Assembly: GCF_001073085.1 (NCBI RefSeq)
Contig: NZ_JVFV01000041.1
Location: forward strand, 19,757 to 83,756
DNA: 64,000 nt
Direction of reading: 5' to 3'
From: Streptococcus pseudopneumoniae
Lineage (GTDB): Bacteria; Bacillota; Bacilli; Lactobacillales; Streptococcaceae
Every line of letters starts with the position of its first letter. The stretch's first letter is position 1. Both the position numbers and the translations under genes were made by a program. Shown here piece by piece: positions 34,952 to 44,100 of this stretch. The notes below the pieces were generated by a model. The model was not told where the DNA came from. It did no database searches and worked only from the letters and a program-made list of their open reading frames with translations.

Positions 34952-36118
34952 TTATTCTTGACGTTGTCCAAAGTCCTGAATCATCTGCTCCATTTCCTCA
35001 CGACTTGGTGTCGTTAGCATATAGAGAAAGTCTCCTTGCAATTCAGCAAAGGCTGCAGGCATGATTTTCTTGACCTTGAATTGCTGACCGTATTTGGCAA
35101 GCAAGTCTTCTTCTGAATAAACATAGTTGGCATTGGCGCGACGAGATGTTGCCAAGCAGTACAGGGGCTCGAATTGTGAAGCAGGGAATGGCTCACCCGC
35201 AACGATCGCTGCATAGCCCTTGTACAAATCAAAAGAGTGGGCATAGTTATAAACATCAATGGTGAAGCCACCCGCTGGACGGTTGTTATACTCAATGGCA
35301 ATATAATCATCACCCTCACGGAAGAACTCGATATGGAAGAATCGTTCTTTCATACCAAATTCCTTGACAATAGCCTCACCATATTTACGAAGTTTTGGAT
35401 CCATATCTTTAAGAACATAATAAGAATTGTCCATCTTGTAAATCATGAGATCAAGCGGTGTATGGGCATAGTCAAAGGTCGTAGAAAAGACGATATTTCC
35501 ATCTCTATCTACCAAACCATCAAAGGTACAGATTTCACTAGAGGTGACAAATTTTTCAAAGAAATAAACGGTTGAATGGTCCCACTCTGCCTTGAAATGA
35601 TGGATATCCTCTTCTGTTTCAAGCTTGAAGGTTGCTGCCGCTCCCACTCCATTGTCAGGTTTGTCAATCATCGGAAGGCCAATTTCTTTCACAGCTTTGT
35701 CAACATCTGCATCAGTTTCAATGACAGCACCTGGAACCACTGGAACTCCAGCTTTTTTGAAGAGTTTCTTCATTTCAGACTTGAACTTGGTCTTTTTGAG
35801 GTCGTCTGGTTTGGCACCAAAGACATTAAATTGTTCACGAAGAGCAGCATCCAACTCTAGCCAGTATTCATTGTGAGATTCGATGCGGTCAATTGGACCA
35901 TGCTTATAAAAGAGAAAGGCAACTGCACGTTTAACTTCATCAATATTTTCAAGATTATCAACACGGAAATACTCAGTCAAGCTATTGCGCAATGGTTCAT
36001 CTAGTTGTTCGTAGGGTTCTTGCCCAATCCCTAGAACGGTGATTCCTTTATTGGCTAGTTCAATACTAAACTGTTGGAAATTTTGTGGGTAATAGGGTGA
36101 AATTACAAGATAATTCAT
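34952..36118 (-). CDS. ATP-grasp domain ligase of unknown substrate
   Basis: A 388-aa protein with the carbamoyl-phosphate-synthetase-type ATP-grasp fold. The N-terminal pre-ATP-grasp domain runs to about residue 105. The central part has KTKFKSEMKKLFKKAGVPVVPG, where the family binds ATP, and GLPMIDKPDNGVGAAATF (K and Gly-rich loop). HIEFFREGDDYIAIEYNNRPAGG carries the metal-binding Glu/Asn residues. Such enzymes join a carboxylate to an amine through an acylphosphate. It is the third gene of an operon after two esterases, so it probably makes or modifies a small amide or ester metabolite; the product is unknown. Confidence 0.85.
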   Translation of the reverse strand: MNYLVISPYYPQNFQQFSIELANKGITVLGIGQEPYEQLDEPLRNSLTEYFRVDNLENIDEVKRAVAFLFYKHGPIDRIESHNEYWLELDAALREQFNVFGAKPDDLKKTKFKSEMKKLFKKAGVPVVPGAVIETDADVDKAVKEIGLPMIDKPDNGVGAAATFKLETEEDIHHFKAEWDHSTVYFFEKFVTSSEICTFDGLVDRDGNIVFSTTFDYAHTPLDLMIYKMDNSYYVLKDMDPKLRKYGEAIVKEFGMKERFFHIEFFREGDDYIAIEYNNRPAGGFTIDVYNYAHSFDLYKGYAAIVAGEPFPASQFEPLYCLATSRRANANYVYSEEDLLAKYGQQFKVKKIMPAAFAELQGDFLYMLTTPSREEMEQMIQDFGQRQE

Positions 36119-36130
36119 AAGCGACTCCTT

Positions 36131-36871
36131 TTATAGACTCATGTGACCGAGGAAATATGGCATTTGTTTGCGCCACCAATCCCAATCATGGGCGACATCA
36201 TGTCCCCATTCTGCAAACCAGGCAGGAATTTGTTTTTGGTCAAAGGCTTCTTTTAACTTGTAGTAAGAAGGCAGGCCATCATGCTCCCAAGCACCTAAGC
36301 CAGTACAAATCACAATCTCAGCCTGACGGTAACGGTCAATAAACCAACCATCATTTTGATTCCAGATGTAGTCTACTGGTGAATTTTGATAGATAGAATC
36401 ATCATTGTAGTAGTCACCTACAAAAAAGCGTGCGTCATAGACACCACTGAGGGCGATTACCTTGGTAAAGACATCTGGATGCTGAAGGAAAAAGTTAAGT
36501 GCATGATAGGCTCCCATAGAGCATCCTGTCGTCATCATGCCGTCGAACCAGCCTGTCTTGTGCTTGATAAAAGGAATGGCTTCTTCAATAACGTATCGCT
36601 CATAAGCACGGTGCATTTCAGCTTGGTCATGACCATTTTTCCATGTTGCTAGCCAACTCTCACTATCGACACTTGAAAGGGTAAAGAATTGCACTCGACC
36701 TTCCTCGATAAAGGATGCACATGCATCAATCATGCCAAAATCATAGTATTCATTGTGGCTACCACCTGAGGAAGCAAAGACAACCACTGGGATACCCGCA
36801 TGTCCGTAACGATTAACATACATTTCACGGTTAAGATGACCACTCCAGTGGCTAAGATGTTCAATATTCAT
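36131..36871 (-). CDS. Esterase-D-like alpha/beta hydrolase
   Basis: A 246-aa serine hydrolase. VVVFASSGGSHNEYYDFGM near residue 30 forms the oxyanion region, GCSMGAYHALNFF near residue 116 is the nucleophile elbow (Gly-Cys-Ser-Met-Gly), and WGHDVAHDWDWW near residue 221 supplies the catalytic His. It is 12 bp from the ATP-grasp gene and 21 bp from the first esterase. No signal peptide is present, so it acts in the cytoplasm. Confidence 0.87.
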   Translation of the reverse strand: MNIEHLSHWSGHLNREMYVNRYGHAGIPVVVFASSGGSHNEYYDFGMIDACASFIEEGRVQFFTLSSVDSESWLATWKNGHDQAEMHRAYERYVIEEAIPFIKHKTGWFDGMMTTGCSMGAYHALNFFLQHPDVFTKVIALSGVYDARFFVGDYYNDDSIYQNSPVDYIWNQNDGWFIDRYRQAEIVICTGLGAWEHDGLPSYYKLKEAFDQKQIPAWFAEWGHDVAHDWDWWRKQMPYFLGHMSL

Positions 36872-36892
36872 ATCCTGTCTCCTTTATACTAA

Positions 36893-37717
36893 TTACCAAT
36901 TTTCTGCAAAAAAGCGTAGGCAAGCTGGAAGATTTTCTGACCATGGCACTTCATGGTGAATGGCTCCAGCCTGAACCTTGAGAGAGAGATTTTCCAACTC
37001 AACTCCTCCTGCTATTAAATCATGATAATAGCGAAGGGAAGAGTCGATATAGGCCTGCTTAATATTTCCAGCCATGAGGGTCTTGTCTGTATCGTCTGCT
37101 TCTTCCGTACCAACATAGATAAAGACACGCTGGTCAGGCAATAGTTTTTTTCGCTCGATATAGCGATCAAAGGCCTCTTGGTGAAGCCAGTTAGCTGATG
37201 AGAAAACTCCCAAACATCCAATCTGATCCTGATACTCCAAGCCAATAAACTGGGTAATATTTCCACCCAGAGAAGATCCAACCATAGCAGTGTGCTTGCG
37301 ATCCGACTTTGTCCGATAGTTTTCGTCGATAAAGGGTTTGACCACTTCCATGACAAACTCAGCGTACTCGACACCTTTACCACCAAATTGTTGGCCAGGA
37401 ATGTTGGATTCTTGGAATTTCCATGCCGCATACTCGTTCATTCGACCAAGACCATCATTGTCAATAGCCACAACAATCATACGACTGATATCTGGATTTC
37501 GCTTGATGGCAGGAATAATCTTCCAAGAATGTCCAACGTAAGATTCCTTACTATAAAAGACGTTTTGTCCATCGTGAAAATACACAACTGGGTAGCTTCT
37601 ATCCGTGTCTTTATCATAGTTTTTGGGGAGGAGAACACGTACCCGGCGCTCCTTACCTGTGTAAGGAACCACTAATTTATGCTCTCGCATTTTTAGATAA
37701 AAATAAGATTGATTCAT
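36893..37717 (-). CDS. Esterase-D/enterochelin-esterase-like hydrolase
   Basis: A 274-aa alpha/beta hydrolase from the ATG at 37715-37717; a TTG at 37741 could extend it, but AGAGAG lies before the ATG. VRVLLPKNYDKDTDRSYPVVYFHDGQN (residues about 26-52) is typical of the esterase-D fold. VGSSLGGNIT near residue 145 has the nucleophile Ser, and GAIHHEVPW near the end has the catalytic His. It is the first gene of a three-gene operon. Substrate unknown. Confidence 0.87.
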   Translation of the reverse strand: MNQSYFYLKMREHKLVVPYTGKERRVRVLLPKNYDKDTDRSYPVVYFHDGQNVFYSKESYVGHSWKIIPAIKRNPDISRMIVVAIDNDGLGRMNEYAAWKFQESNIPGQQFGGKGVEYAEFVMEVVKPFIDENYRTKSDRKHTAMVGSSLGGNITQFIGLEYQDQIGCLGVFSSANWLHQEAFDRYIERKKLLPDQRVFIYVGTEEADDTDKTLMAGNIKQAYIDSSLRYYHDLIAGGVELENLSLKVQAGAIHHEVPWSENLPACLRFFAENW

Positions 37718-37752
37718 TGTCAGAAAACTCTCTATATTCAAAATTTTATCTT

Positions 37753-37761
37753 ATTATAGCA
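37753..37761 (-). promoter_or_regulatory. Extended -10 of the esterase/ATP-grasp operon
   Basis: On the minus strand TGCTATAAT lies about 36 bp upstream of the first esterase ATG. Confidence 0.6.
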
Positions 37762-37770
37762 CAAAAATAG

Positions 37771-37818
37771 AAAAAAAGTCAGTTTCCGTCTAAATTTAGA
37801 ACAAAAAACTAACTTTTT
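37771..37818 (-). terminator. Terminator of the cysteine desulfurase-thiI operon
   Basis: AAAAAGTCAGTTT and AAACTAACTTTTT form a stem with one internal mismatch and a large loop, with Ts on the minus side. Confidence 0.55.
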
Positions 37819-37852
37819 CTACTTATTTTCTCTATTCTTCTGGATTTTCTAA

Positions 37853-39067
37853 TTAGAGGAGATCGTCAATTAGCTCATCAACTGCATCCTTCTCAGCTTG
37901 AGGCGTAATTTCAGTAATCATGATTCCTGCTACTGCACGTTCAACCAGACCTTCGACATCCATACGTGTTTCATACTGCTCTGCATTCTTAATCTTTGGA
38001 TTTGTCTTCGGACGATCGGGTGCAAAAATCGTACAACAATCTTCAAACGGCTGGATAGAAATTTCAAAGGTATCAATTTCTTGCGCAATGTCAATGATTT
38101 CTAGCTTATCCATAGTCACAACTGGACGGATAATTGGTGTATTAGTCACCGCATTGATAGCCTGCATACTCTCCAGGGTTTGGCTTGCCACCTGACCAAG
38201 ACTTTCACCATTGATGATGACCAAACCATTTCTCACTTCACGGATACGGTCCGTAATGCGCATCATAAAGCGGCGAGTCAGAGTCATGAGATAAGCTTCT
38301 GGAGCCTTGGCCTTAATCTCTTCTTGAATCTCCGTGAAAGGTACTTCGATAAACTGGATATTGCCACCAAATTTAGTCAATTTACGGGTCAAATCTTGGG
38401 CTTTTTTGAGGGCACCTGGACTGGTATATGGTGGACTAGCAAAGTGAACAGCTTCGATATCCACTCCACGTTTTAGAGCTAGATAACCTGCTACAGGAGA
38501 GTCAATCCCCCCTGACAACATGAGCATGCCTTTCCCTGAAGTTCCAACCGGTAAACCACCAACTCCTCGAATGGTTTCATAAGAAAGGTAGGCCGCCTCT
38601 TCACGAATCTCCACCTGAAGATTGATGTCAGGATTTTTCATTTGTGCTTGTACATTGGGAATGGCTTCAAATACTGCACCACCAAGAGTTTGGTTCAACT
38701 CACGACTGTCTAACTCAAAGTTGTGGTCGCTTCGCTTGCTTGAGATTTTAAAGGTCATACCTTCCTTGTAGATGTCCTTCATAATCTCTTGGACAGCAGA
38801 TTTCAGAACTTCTACAGATTTTTCAACCTTGTATACTGGCGAAAAGTTTTGAATCCCGAAAACTTGCTTGAGTGACTCGGCAACTGCTGTGTAGTCGGCA
38901 CCATTTAGATAAGCATGGGCACGATCGCGGTCTGCTGTCACTTTGACTTGAGGATAAATGGACAAAACGTCTGAGATATTATTACGTAGTTTATTGATGA
39001 AACGCATCCGGTTTTTACCCTTGGTTGAAAGCTCTCCGTAGCGAATCATAATTTCTGAATACTGCAT
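37853..39067 (-). CDS. thiI: tRNA 4-thiouridine synthase / thiazole sulfurtransferase ThiI
   Basis: Makes 4-thiouridine at tRNA position 8, using sulfur relayed from a cysteine desulfurase. It has 404 aa, the short form without a rhodanese domain. An N-terminal ferredoxin-like/THUMP region covers about residues 1-165. The PP-loop ATP-binding motif is [10 protein letters not shown] near residue 184, and [13 protein letters not shown] near residue 342 is conserved. It begins 8 bp after the cysteine desulfurase stop. Confidence 0.95.
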   Translation of the reverse strand: MQYSEIMIRYGELSTKGKNRMRFINKLRNNISDVLSIYPQVKVTADRDRAHAYLNGADYTAVAESLKQVFGIQNFSPVYKVEKSVEVLKSAVQEIMKDIYKEGMTFKISSKRSDHNFELDSRELNQTLGGAVFEAIPNVQAQMKNPDINLQVEIREEAAYLSYETIRGVGGLPVGTSGKGMLMLSGGIDSPVAGYLALKRGVDIEAVHFASPPYTSPGALKKAQDLTRKLTKFGGNIQFIEVPFTEIQEEIKAKAPEAYLMTLTRRFMMRITDRIREVRNGLVIINGESLGQVASQTLESMQAINAVTNTPIIRPVVTMDKLEIIDIAQEIDTFEISIQPFEDCCTIFAPDRPKTNPKIKNAEQYETRMDVEGLVERAVAGIMITEITPQAEKDAVDELIDDLL

Positions 39068-39075
39068 GAATGCTC

Positions 39076-40218
39076 CTATCTTACTTTTTTAGTTTGATTG
39101 TAGATTAATTTTAGTTTGGTCAAAAATTGCTCAACTTGACTCATGTCATTTTCTAGGTCTAGGCTGAGGCGTACTGCTGACTGGGCTTTAGCCTTTTCAA
39201 TACCCATGGCAATCAGGGTCCCAGCAGGTTTCCCAGCCTTGGACGAGCAAGCTGATGTTGTAGAAATGAAAATATCATAGTCTTCAAAAGCATGAACGAT
39301 GACTTCCCCACGAACTCCCTTAATCCCGAAGGTCAGAATATGAGGCGCAAAGTCTTCCTCATCTGAGAAAACAAAAATATCTGGATAATCAAGAAGAGCC
39401 TGACGGATGACTTCCTTCATCTGACTCGTTTTGTTAGAAAACAATTCCAATCTTTCCATAGCTAGACGCAGTGCCTTGGCTGTTGCTGCAATTCCTGCTA
39501 CATTCTCAGTTGTTGAACGATAGTCACGCTCTTGGCCACCACCAGTTAAAAGCGGTGTAATTTTCTTGCCAGACTTGATATAGACAAATCCAACACCACG
39601 AACTCCGTGGAATTTATGACTAGAGAAGGTCGCAAAATCCACTCGGTCAGTCAAATACTTTTCTGTCGGAATCTTAGCTAAAGCTTGAACCGCATCAACA
39701 TGGAAGGAAATCGTTGGTTTATCAGCTAATAGTTCTGATATAGCTTTAATAGGCTGGATTGAGCCGATTTCATTGTTGACTGCCATAACAGAGACTAGCG
39801 TTGTATCAGGACGAAGTAGGTTTTCTAAAGCAGTTACATCTACAAATCCTTTTTCATTTACAGGTGCAAAATCCACTTCAAACCCTTGAGTCTTGAGCCA
39901 GAGAACCGACTCCTTGACTGCTGGGTGCTCAATAGCTGACACAATAATGTGTTTACCAAATTGCGCTTTTTCAAAAGCCACACCTTTGATAACCCAATTA
40001 TCCCCCTCAGTCCCACCAGAGGTAAAGAAGATTTCTTCGCTTTTCTTGCCAATCAAATCTGCAATCTGCTGTCGAGAAGCTTCTAAAATTCTGCTAGATT
40101 GGTCTCCCAAACGATGGAGACTTGAAGGATTTCCAATAATTTTTGCAGACACTTGCATATAGGTTTCAAGTGCTTCTGGATAAGGCTTAGTCGTTGCCGA
40201 ATTATCAAAGTAAATCAT
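39076..40218 (-). CDS. Cysteine desulfurase (NifS/IscS-like) for ThiI
   Basis: PLP enzyme that removes sulfur from cysteine and passes it on as a persulfide. It has 380 aa. The PLP Lys is in [11 protein letters not shown] near residue 196. The catalytic Cys loop is [13 protein letters not shown] near residue 318. [12 protein letters not shown] and [10 protein letters not shown] are the other cofactor-binding stretches. It is in a two-gene operon with thiI, which in Firmicutes often makes it a dedicated thiouridine sulfur donor (NifZ type). Confidence 0.94.
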   Translation of the reverse strand: MIYFDNSATTKPYPEALETYMQVSAKIIGNPSSLHRLGDQSSRILEASRQQIADLIGKKSEEIFFTSGGTEGDNWVIKGVAFEKAQFGKHIIVSAIEHPAVKESVLWLKTQGFEVDFAPVNEKGFVDVTALENLLRPDTTLVSVMAVNNEIGSIQPIKAISELLADKPTISFHVDAVQALAKIPTEKYLTDRVDFATFSSHKFHGVRGVGFVYIKSGKKITPLLTGGGQERDYRSTTENVAGIAATAKALRLAMERLELFSNKTSQMKEVIRQALLDYPDIFVFSDEEDFAPHILTFGIKGVRGEVIVHAFEDYDIFISTTSACSSKAGKPAGTLIAMGIEKAKAQSAVRLSLDLENDMSQVEQFLTKLKLIYNQTKKVR

Positions 40219-40250
40219 GGTTTCTCACGCTTTCTAAAATCACTCCTTCT

Positions 40251-40279
40251 ATTGTATCACGAAACAGTTCAGGCGACAA
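40251..40279 (-). promoter_or_regulatory. Promoter of the cysteine desulfurase-thiI operon
   Basis: TTGTCG (40274-40279), 17-bp spacer, TACAAT (40251-40256) on the minus strand. It is divergent from the CiaR-type promoter just to the right. Confidence 0.7.
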
Positions 40280-40298
40280 GAAAGGCAATTCAGGTTCA

Positions 40299-40330
40299 TT
40301 TAAGTTTTTTTTAAAGATTTTCGGTATAAT
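40299..40330 (+). promoter_or_regulatory. CiaR box and promoter of the DUF6556 gene
   Basis: TTTAAG (40299-40304), five Ts, TTTAAA (40310-40315), then nine bases and TATAAT (40325-40330). This matches the CiaR operator TTTAAG-N5-TTTAAG with one mismatch. It sits at the place, about 10 bp upstream of the -10, where CiaR-activated promoters carry it instead of a -35. Confidence 0.7.
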
Positions 40331-40354
40331 GAATTTTAGTAAAGGAGAGATATT

Positions 40355-40780
40355 ATGTCTAATTATCGTAGAACATCAAAACCTAAAACGGAACACATCA
40401 AAAAAGGATTTACTGTCTTTCAAAAAACGATTGCTACTATCGGTAGTATTCTGGGGCTAATTACTGCAAGCATCACCATCATGAATGCTATGAATAATAA
40501 CAACAATAACAACAATAATAACTCTAAAAAAGAAACTACGACAACCCAGACAACTGTCATAAAAGAGATTCAAAAGGAATCCCCTCAAGAGAACACTACT
40601 CCCAACAAGGATAATACTTCTACAAAAGAAAACACACAAGAAGAAACAACAACTCAATCTAGTAGCAGTGAAGAAAGCAAGAAAGAAGATACTAGCAGTA
40701 AACAAGAACAACCGACTGCTCCTTCTTCTAGCACTCAAACAACAGATACAAAAACGTCTACTACTAATGGAGCTTCCTAA
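40355..40780 (+). CDS. DUF6556 family membrane-anchored low-complexity protein
   Basis: A 141-aa protein. A basic N-terminus (YRRTSKPKTEHIKKG) is followed by one hydrophobic segment at about residues 24-44 (TIATIGSILGLITASITIM). Ten consecutive Asn follow, then about 85 residues almost entirely of Thr, Ser, Glu, Lys and Gln, with no fold visible. It is therefore a membrane-anchored disordered tail, probably extracellular. The ATG follows AAAGGAGAGATATT. From memory, the pneumococcal gene at the equivalent place between ftsK and thiI (spr0782/SP_0879) is a CiaR regulon member, consistent with the promoter here. Confidence 0.8.
   Translation: MSNYRRTSKPKTEHIKKGFTVFQKTIATIGSILGLITASITIMNAMNNNNNNNNNNSKKETTTTQTTVIKEIQKESPQENTTPNKDNTSTKENTQEETTTQSSSSEESKKEDTSSKQEQPTAPSSSTQTTDTKTSTTNGAS
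40493..40522 (+). repeat. AAY trinucleotide run coding for ten Asn
   Basis: Ten AAT/AAC codons in a row. Mixed codons make it less slippage-prone than a pure repeat, but its length could vary between strains. Confidence 0.8.
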
Positions 40781-40790
40781 AAGAACTATC

Positions 40791-40942
40791 TAATACTCTT
40801 CAAAAATCTCTTCAAACCACGTCAGCTTCGTCTTGCCGTATATGTGTTACTGACTTCGTCAGTTCTATCCACAACCTCAAAACAGTGTTTTGAGCAACCT
40901 ACGGCTCGCTTCCTAGTTTGCTCTTTGATTTTCATTGAGTAT
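40791..40942. repeat. BOX element (boxA-boxB-boxC)
   Basis: AATACTCTTCAAAAATCTCT followed by TTCAAACCACGTCAGCTTCG is boxA. TTACTGACTTCGTCAGTTCT with ACAACCTCAAAACAGTGTTT is boxB. GAGCAACCTACGGCTCGCTT and TTTGATTTTCATTGAGTATA is boxC. The A1-B1-C1 arrangement is complete. BOX elements are dispersed non-autonomous repeats of pneumococcus and close relatives. It lies between the DUF6556 stop and its terminator, so it is transcribed in the 3' untranslated region. Confidence 0.92.
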
Positions 40943-40947
40943 AACAG

Positions 40948-40973
40948 CCAGTGATTAAATCGCTGGTTTTTTT
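40948..40973 (+). terminator. Terminator of the DUF6556 gene
   Basis: CCAGTGATT (40948-40956) pairs with AATCGCTGG (40958-40966) using a G-U pair, followed by seven Ts. It is downstream of the BOX element. Confidence 0.75.
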
Positions 40974-40989
40974 CATAGTTCATTATCAA

Positions 40990-41055
40990 TCCCATAAAAA
41001 AGCGAACAAGACCAGATTCTGTTTATCAGAAAACTAGTTTTGTCCGCTTTTTATG
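40990..41055 (-). terminator. Terminator of the GH20-GH84 gene
   Basis: On the minus strand AAAAAGCGGACAAAACTAG pairs with CTGGTCTTGTTCGCTTTTTT across an 18-nt loop. Confidence 0.8.
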
Positions 41056-41109
41056 ATCGAGATTAGTCTCTTGATCCAATCTCTATGACTTGGATGCTAT
41101 AACATCATT

Positions 41110-44100
41110 TTATTCGTCATCTTTTTTCTTTCCCATTGCAAAGAGACCAAGTAATGTTCCTACAAGACCTACGGCTGCAAGGCCAGCATTTTCTTTAGTA
41201 CCTGTCTCTGGGAGCTTGTATGGATGACTTGCAGGTGCTTGGTAGGTCTTATCTTGTGACATAGCAAGAGCTACAAGAGACTGCTCATCTGTGTATGCTT
41301 GAGTTTCACGGGTAGTTGGAGCTGAACCATTGACACCGCCAGTAAATTCTGGAACTTGGTGAGTTGTTCCTTCTCCACCAGGAACGCCACCTTCAAAGCG
41401 TGGAACTTCATGGGTAGTTCCTTCTGATCCATTTACGTGACCAGTGAACTCAGGTACTTCATGAATAGCTGCTGCTGTGCCAATAGCTTCAGTGTACTCT
41501 GGAACTTCATGAACAGCTGCTTCGACACCATTTACGCCACCTGTGAATTCTGGGACTTCTACTACTGGTGCTGCTTCATCACCCTTACTTGTAGTTGGAG
41601 CTGGTTTCTCTGGTTCTTCCGGAAGTTCTTGGTGGAATGTAGTCATTTCGTAGAACTCTGGTTTGCCACCTTCCCAAACAAGTTTGACATCCAACAATGG
41701 CGCTTTTTCTCTAACTGCAAATGTTTGGAAGCTTGAGGTAATTTCACCTAGTTCTGACCAAGCATCTGCTTTATCTTCTTTCAGAGTACGAGCAAGCACA
41801 CGAGCTTTCACTCCTTGAGGAATACTTGAAACAAGGCGAATATGGTTAGCATCTGTTGGTTCTGACAAGTGGTAGACAAGCTCACCTTGGTCTTTCTCAG
41901 CCTTGTAGCTTGTCAATACTTTGCCATCTACAAGGTTCGTGTAAAGGTTGCCTTGGCTTTCACCGCTGTTTCCTTGAACAGTTGGATCATTGATTGGTTT
42001 TACGAATTCGCCATCATTGATCACCAACTCAGTGAAGCCTACAAAACGAGCATCATAGTCTGCTGTAAATAGAACACGGAGATAGTTGGCTTTAACTGGG
42101 CTTGAAAGTTCACCCTCGATATAGCGATTTCCTGGCATCTTAGAATCATGTGTCCATCCATCTGTCAAGGAATCATCACGTGTTTCATTAGCAAGGCCGT
42201 CACCAACTGTCACAACATCTGTCCAAGTCTTACCATCTTGACTGACTTGAATCTTACCATCACGGAGATAGTTTTGAGTGCCGTCTTGAATGTAAGCTCT
42301 AATCTTCTTGATGTCACGTTCGCTACCAAGTTTCAAGGTGATATGACCGTCTTTACGAGCATAGTCTGAAAACTCTACAAAGTTATTGTAAACACCATCG
42401 AATAATTGATCCAAGTTCTTGATCTTACGAACGTCATTTCGACCGTATGTTGGGTGGATTCCCATTGATGTAGAATCAAGTGTTGTTGGTTGAACTTCTT
42501 TTGTCTGAACGAGTAGTGATGTCGCTGTCACTGCTTGTTCTTGGTCAGTCTTATTAATCAAACGAACATAACGTACCAAGGACTTATCTGTCACTTGATC
42601 AGCTGGATACCATTCTTGGGCATTTGGAGAGTATTCCAAGTTGAGAGATGGATTTTCTGTACCAAGTGCTTGAATGCTTTCAGCTTGGTGCAGACGATCA
42701 AGTTTCATACCCAAGTAGCTATTAGCTGGAAGCTTAGTTCCGCTTGGAATTTGCAAGTCATAACGGCCTAGGCTGTCATAAACTGGAGTTGACTTCAAGC
42801 TTTCAACGTTTGTATCAGTCAATTCGCTATTGCCTGCACGTGTTTCAACTGAGAAGTCAGCGATACGCCACCATAAGTTGATATTCTTAGTATTGCGAAC
42901 ACGAACGTAGCGAGCTGAAATTGGAGTTTCGATTTCTTTTGTTTGTTCACCAGTCAAGCGATCCAATTCTTGCCATGAGCTACCATCTGCAGAATATTCA
43001 AGAACACCTTCCGCCAATTTATCTCCTGATCCTTGAACCAGACGAACCTTGGTCACAGGTTTGACTTCACCCAAGTCAAGTTGTACCCAACCATTGACTG
43101 GAGTTGTGTCTGTTCTATCAGCATTTGCAAGCATGGCTTCAGTATTATCACGTCCATCTGTAATCTGTCCAACTGTTGTGTTGTACTTGTACATAAGATT
43201 TGGACTGATTGTCACAGTAGCTGACTGTTTAGTACGAGTAACTTCTACAGGGCGGTTAACAGCAATTTCTCTTACCGCAAACCAAGTGTTTCCACGATCT
43301 GAAGTCGCAATCATACGAACAGCTTTGGCGTTGATGTTGAGGTTTTCAAATTTAAGCAGAGGTTCATTACCAGTGTAGCTTGGTTCTGAAAGTGTTACCC
43401 ACTCATCATTTTCATTGAGGTACTCAACCTTAGCATTGTTAAAGGTATCACGAGGATTTGCTTGAGTTCCCATTGCAAAGGTCAAGTTTTGAACTGAAAC
43501 AGCCTTATTAAATTTCAAACCAATATAGTCACCAGTTTGGATGCTGTTTGGTGATTTGATAAGGGCATGTGTTCCTAAATCTCCGTCAGTTACTTCAGCA
43601 AGTCCACCTTCGACACCGGTACGGTTTGTGATAAAGGTACTAATGACTTGGTCAGGATGCAAGGCTTTTTGAACTTCTGTTGCAAGGATTTCACGAAGTC
43701 CAAGCAAGAATGGACGGATATGTTGAACACCCAACTCAGCTCTCTCATCATGGTCTACATAATGGAAGGTATGAGTTTGTGATTGTTCGTAGAGTTTCAA
43801 GCCCTTGTAATAGCTATCCCAAAGTTTTGCAGAATCGTTCTTTTCGATAGCTTCTGTACCATCAAGAAGAGCACTCAAGGCGTCCATTTGGTCAATAGTA
43901 TTATCCAACCAGTAGTGGATTTGAGCACGCATCTTTTCATCACCAGATGCTTTATAAAGTTGAGCTGCTGCTTTTAGTTTAGCAAATTCTGCACGCAAAC
44001 CTTCACGCTCTGCACCAACATCTTGACCAGCTTTCAACTTAGACATGAAGGCCGCCAATTTTGGTGCGAGTTCAACAGACTCTTCCAATTTCACAACACG

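Noticed and set aside
40781..41109. Small hypothetical gene in the BOX region
   Set aside because: The sequence is explained by the BOX element and two terminators; no frame has a start with a ribosome binding site.
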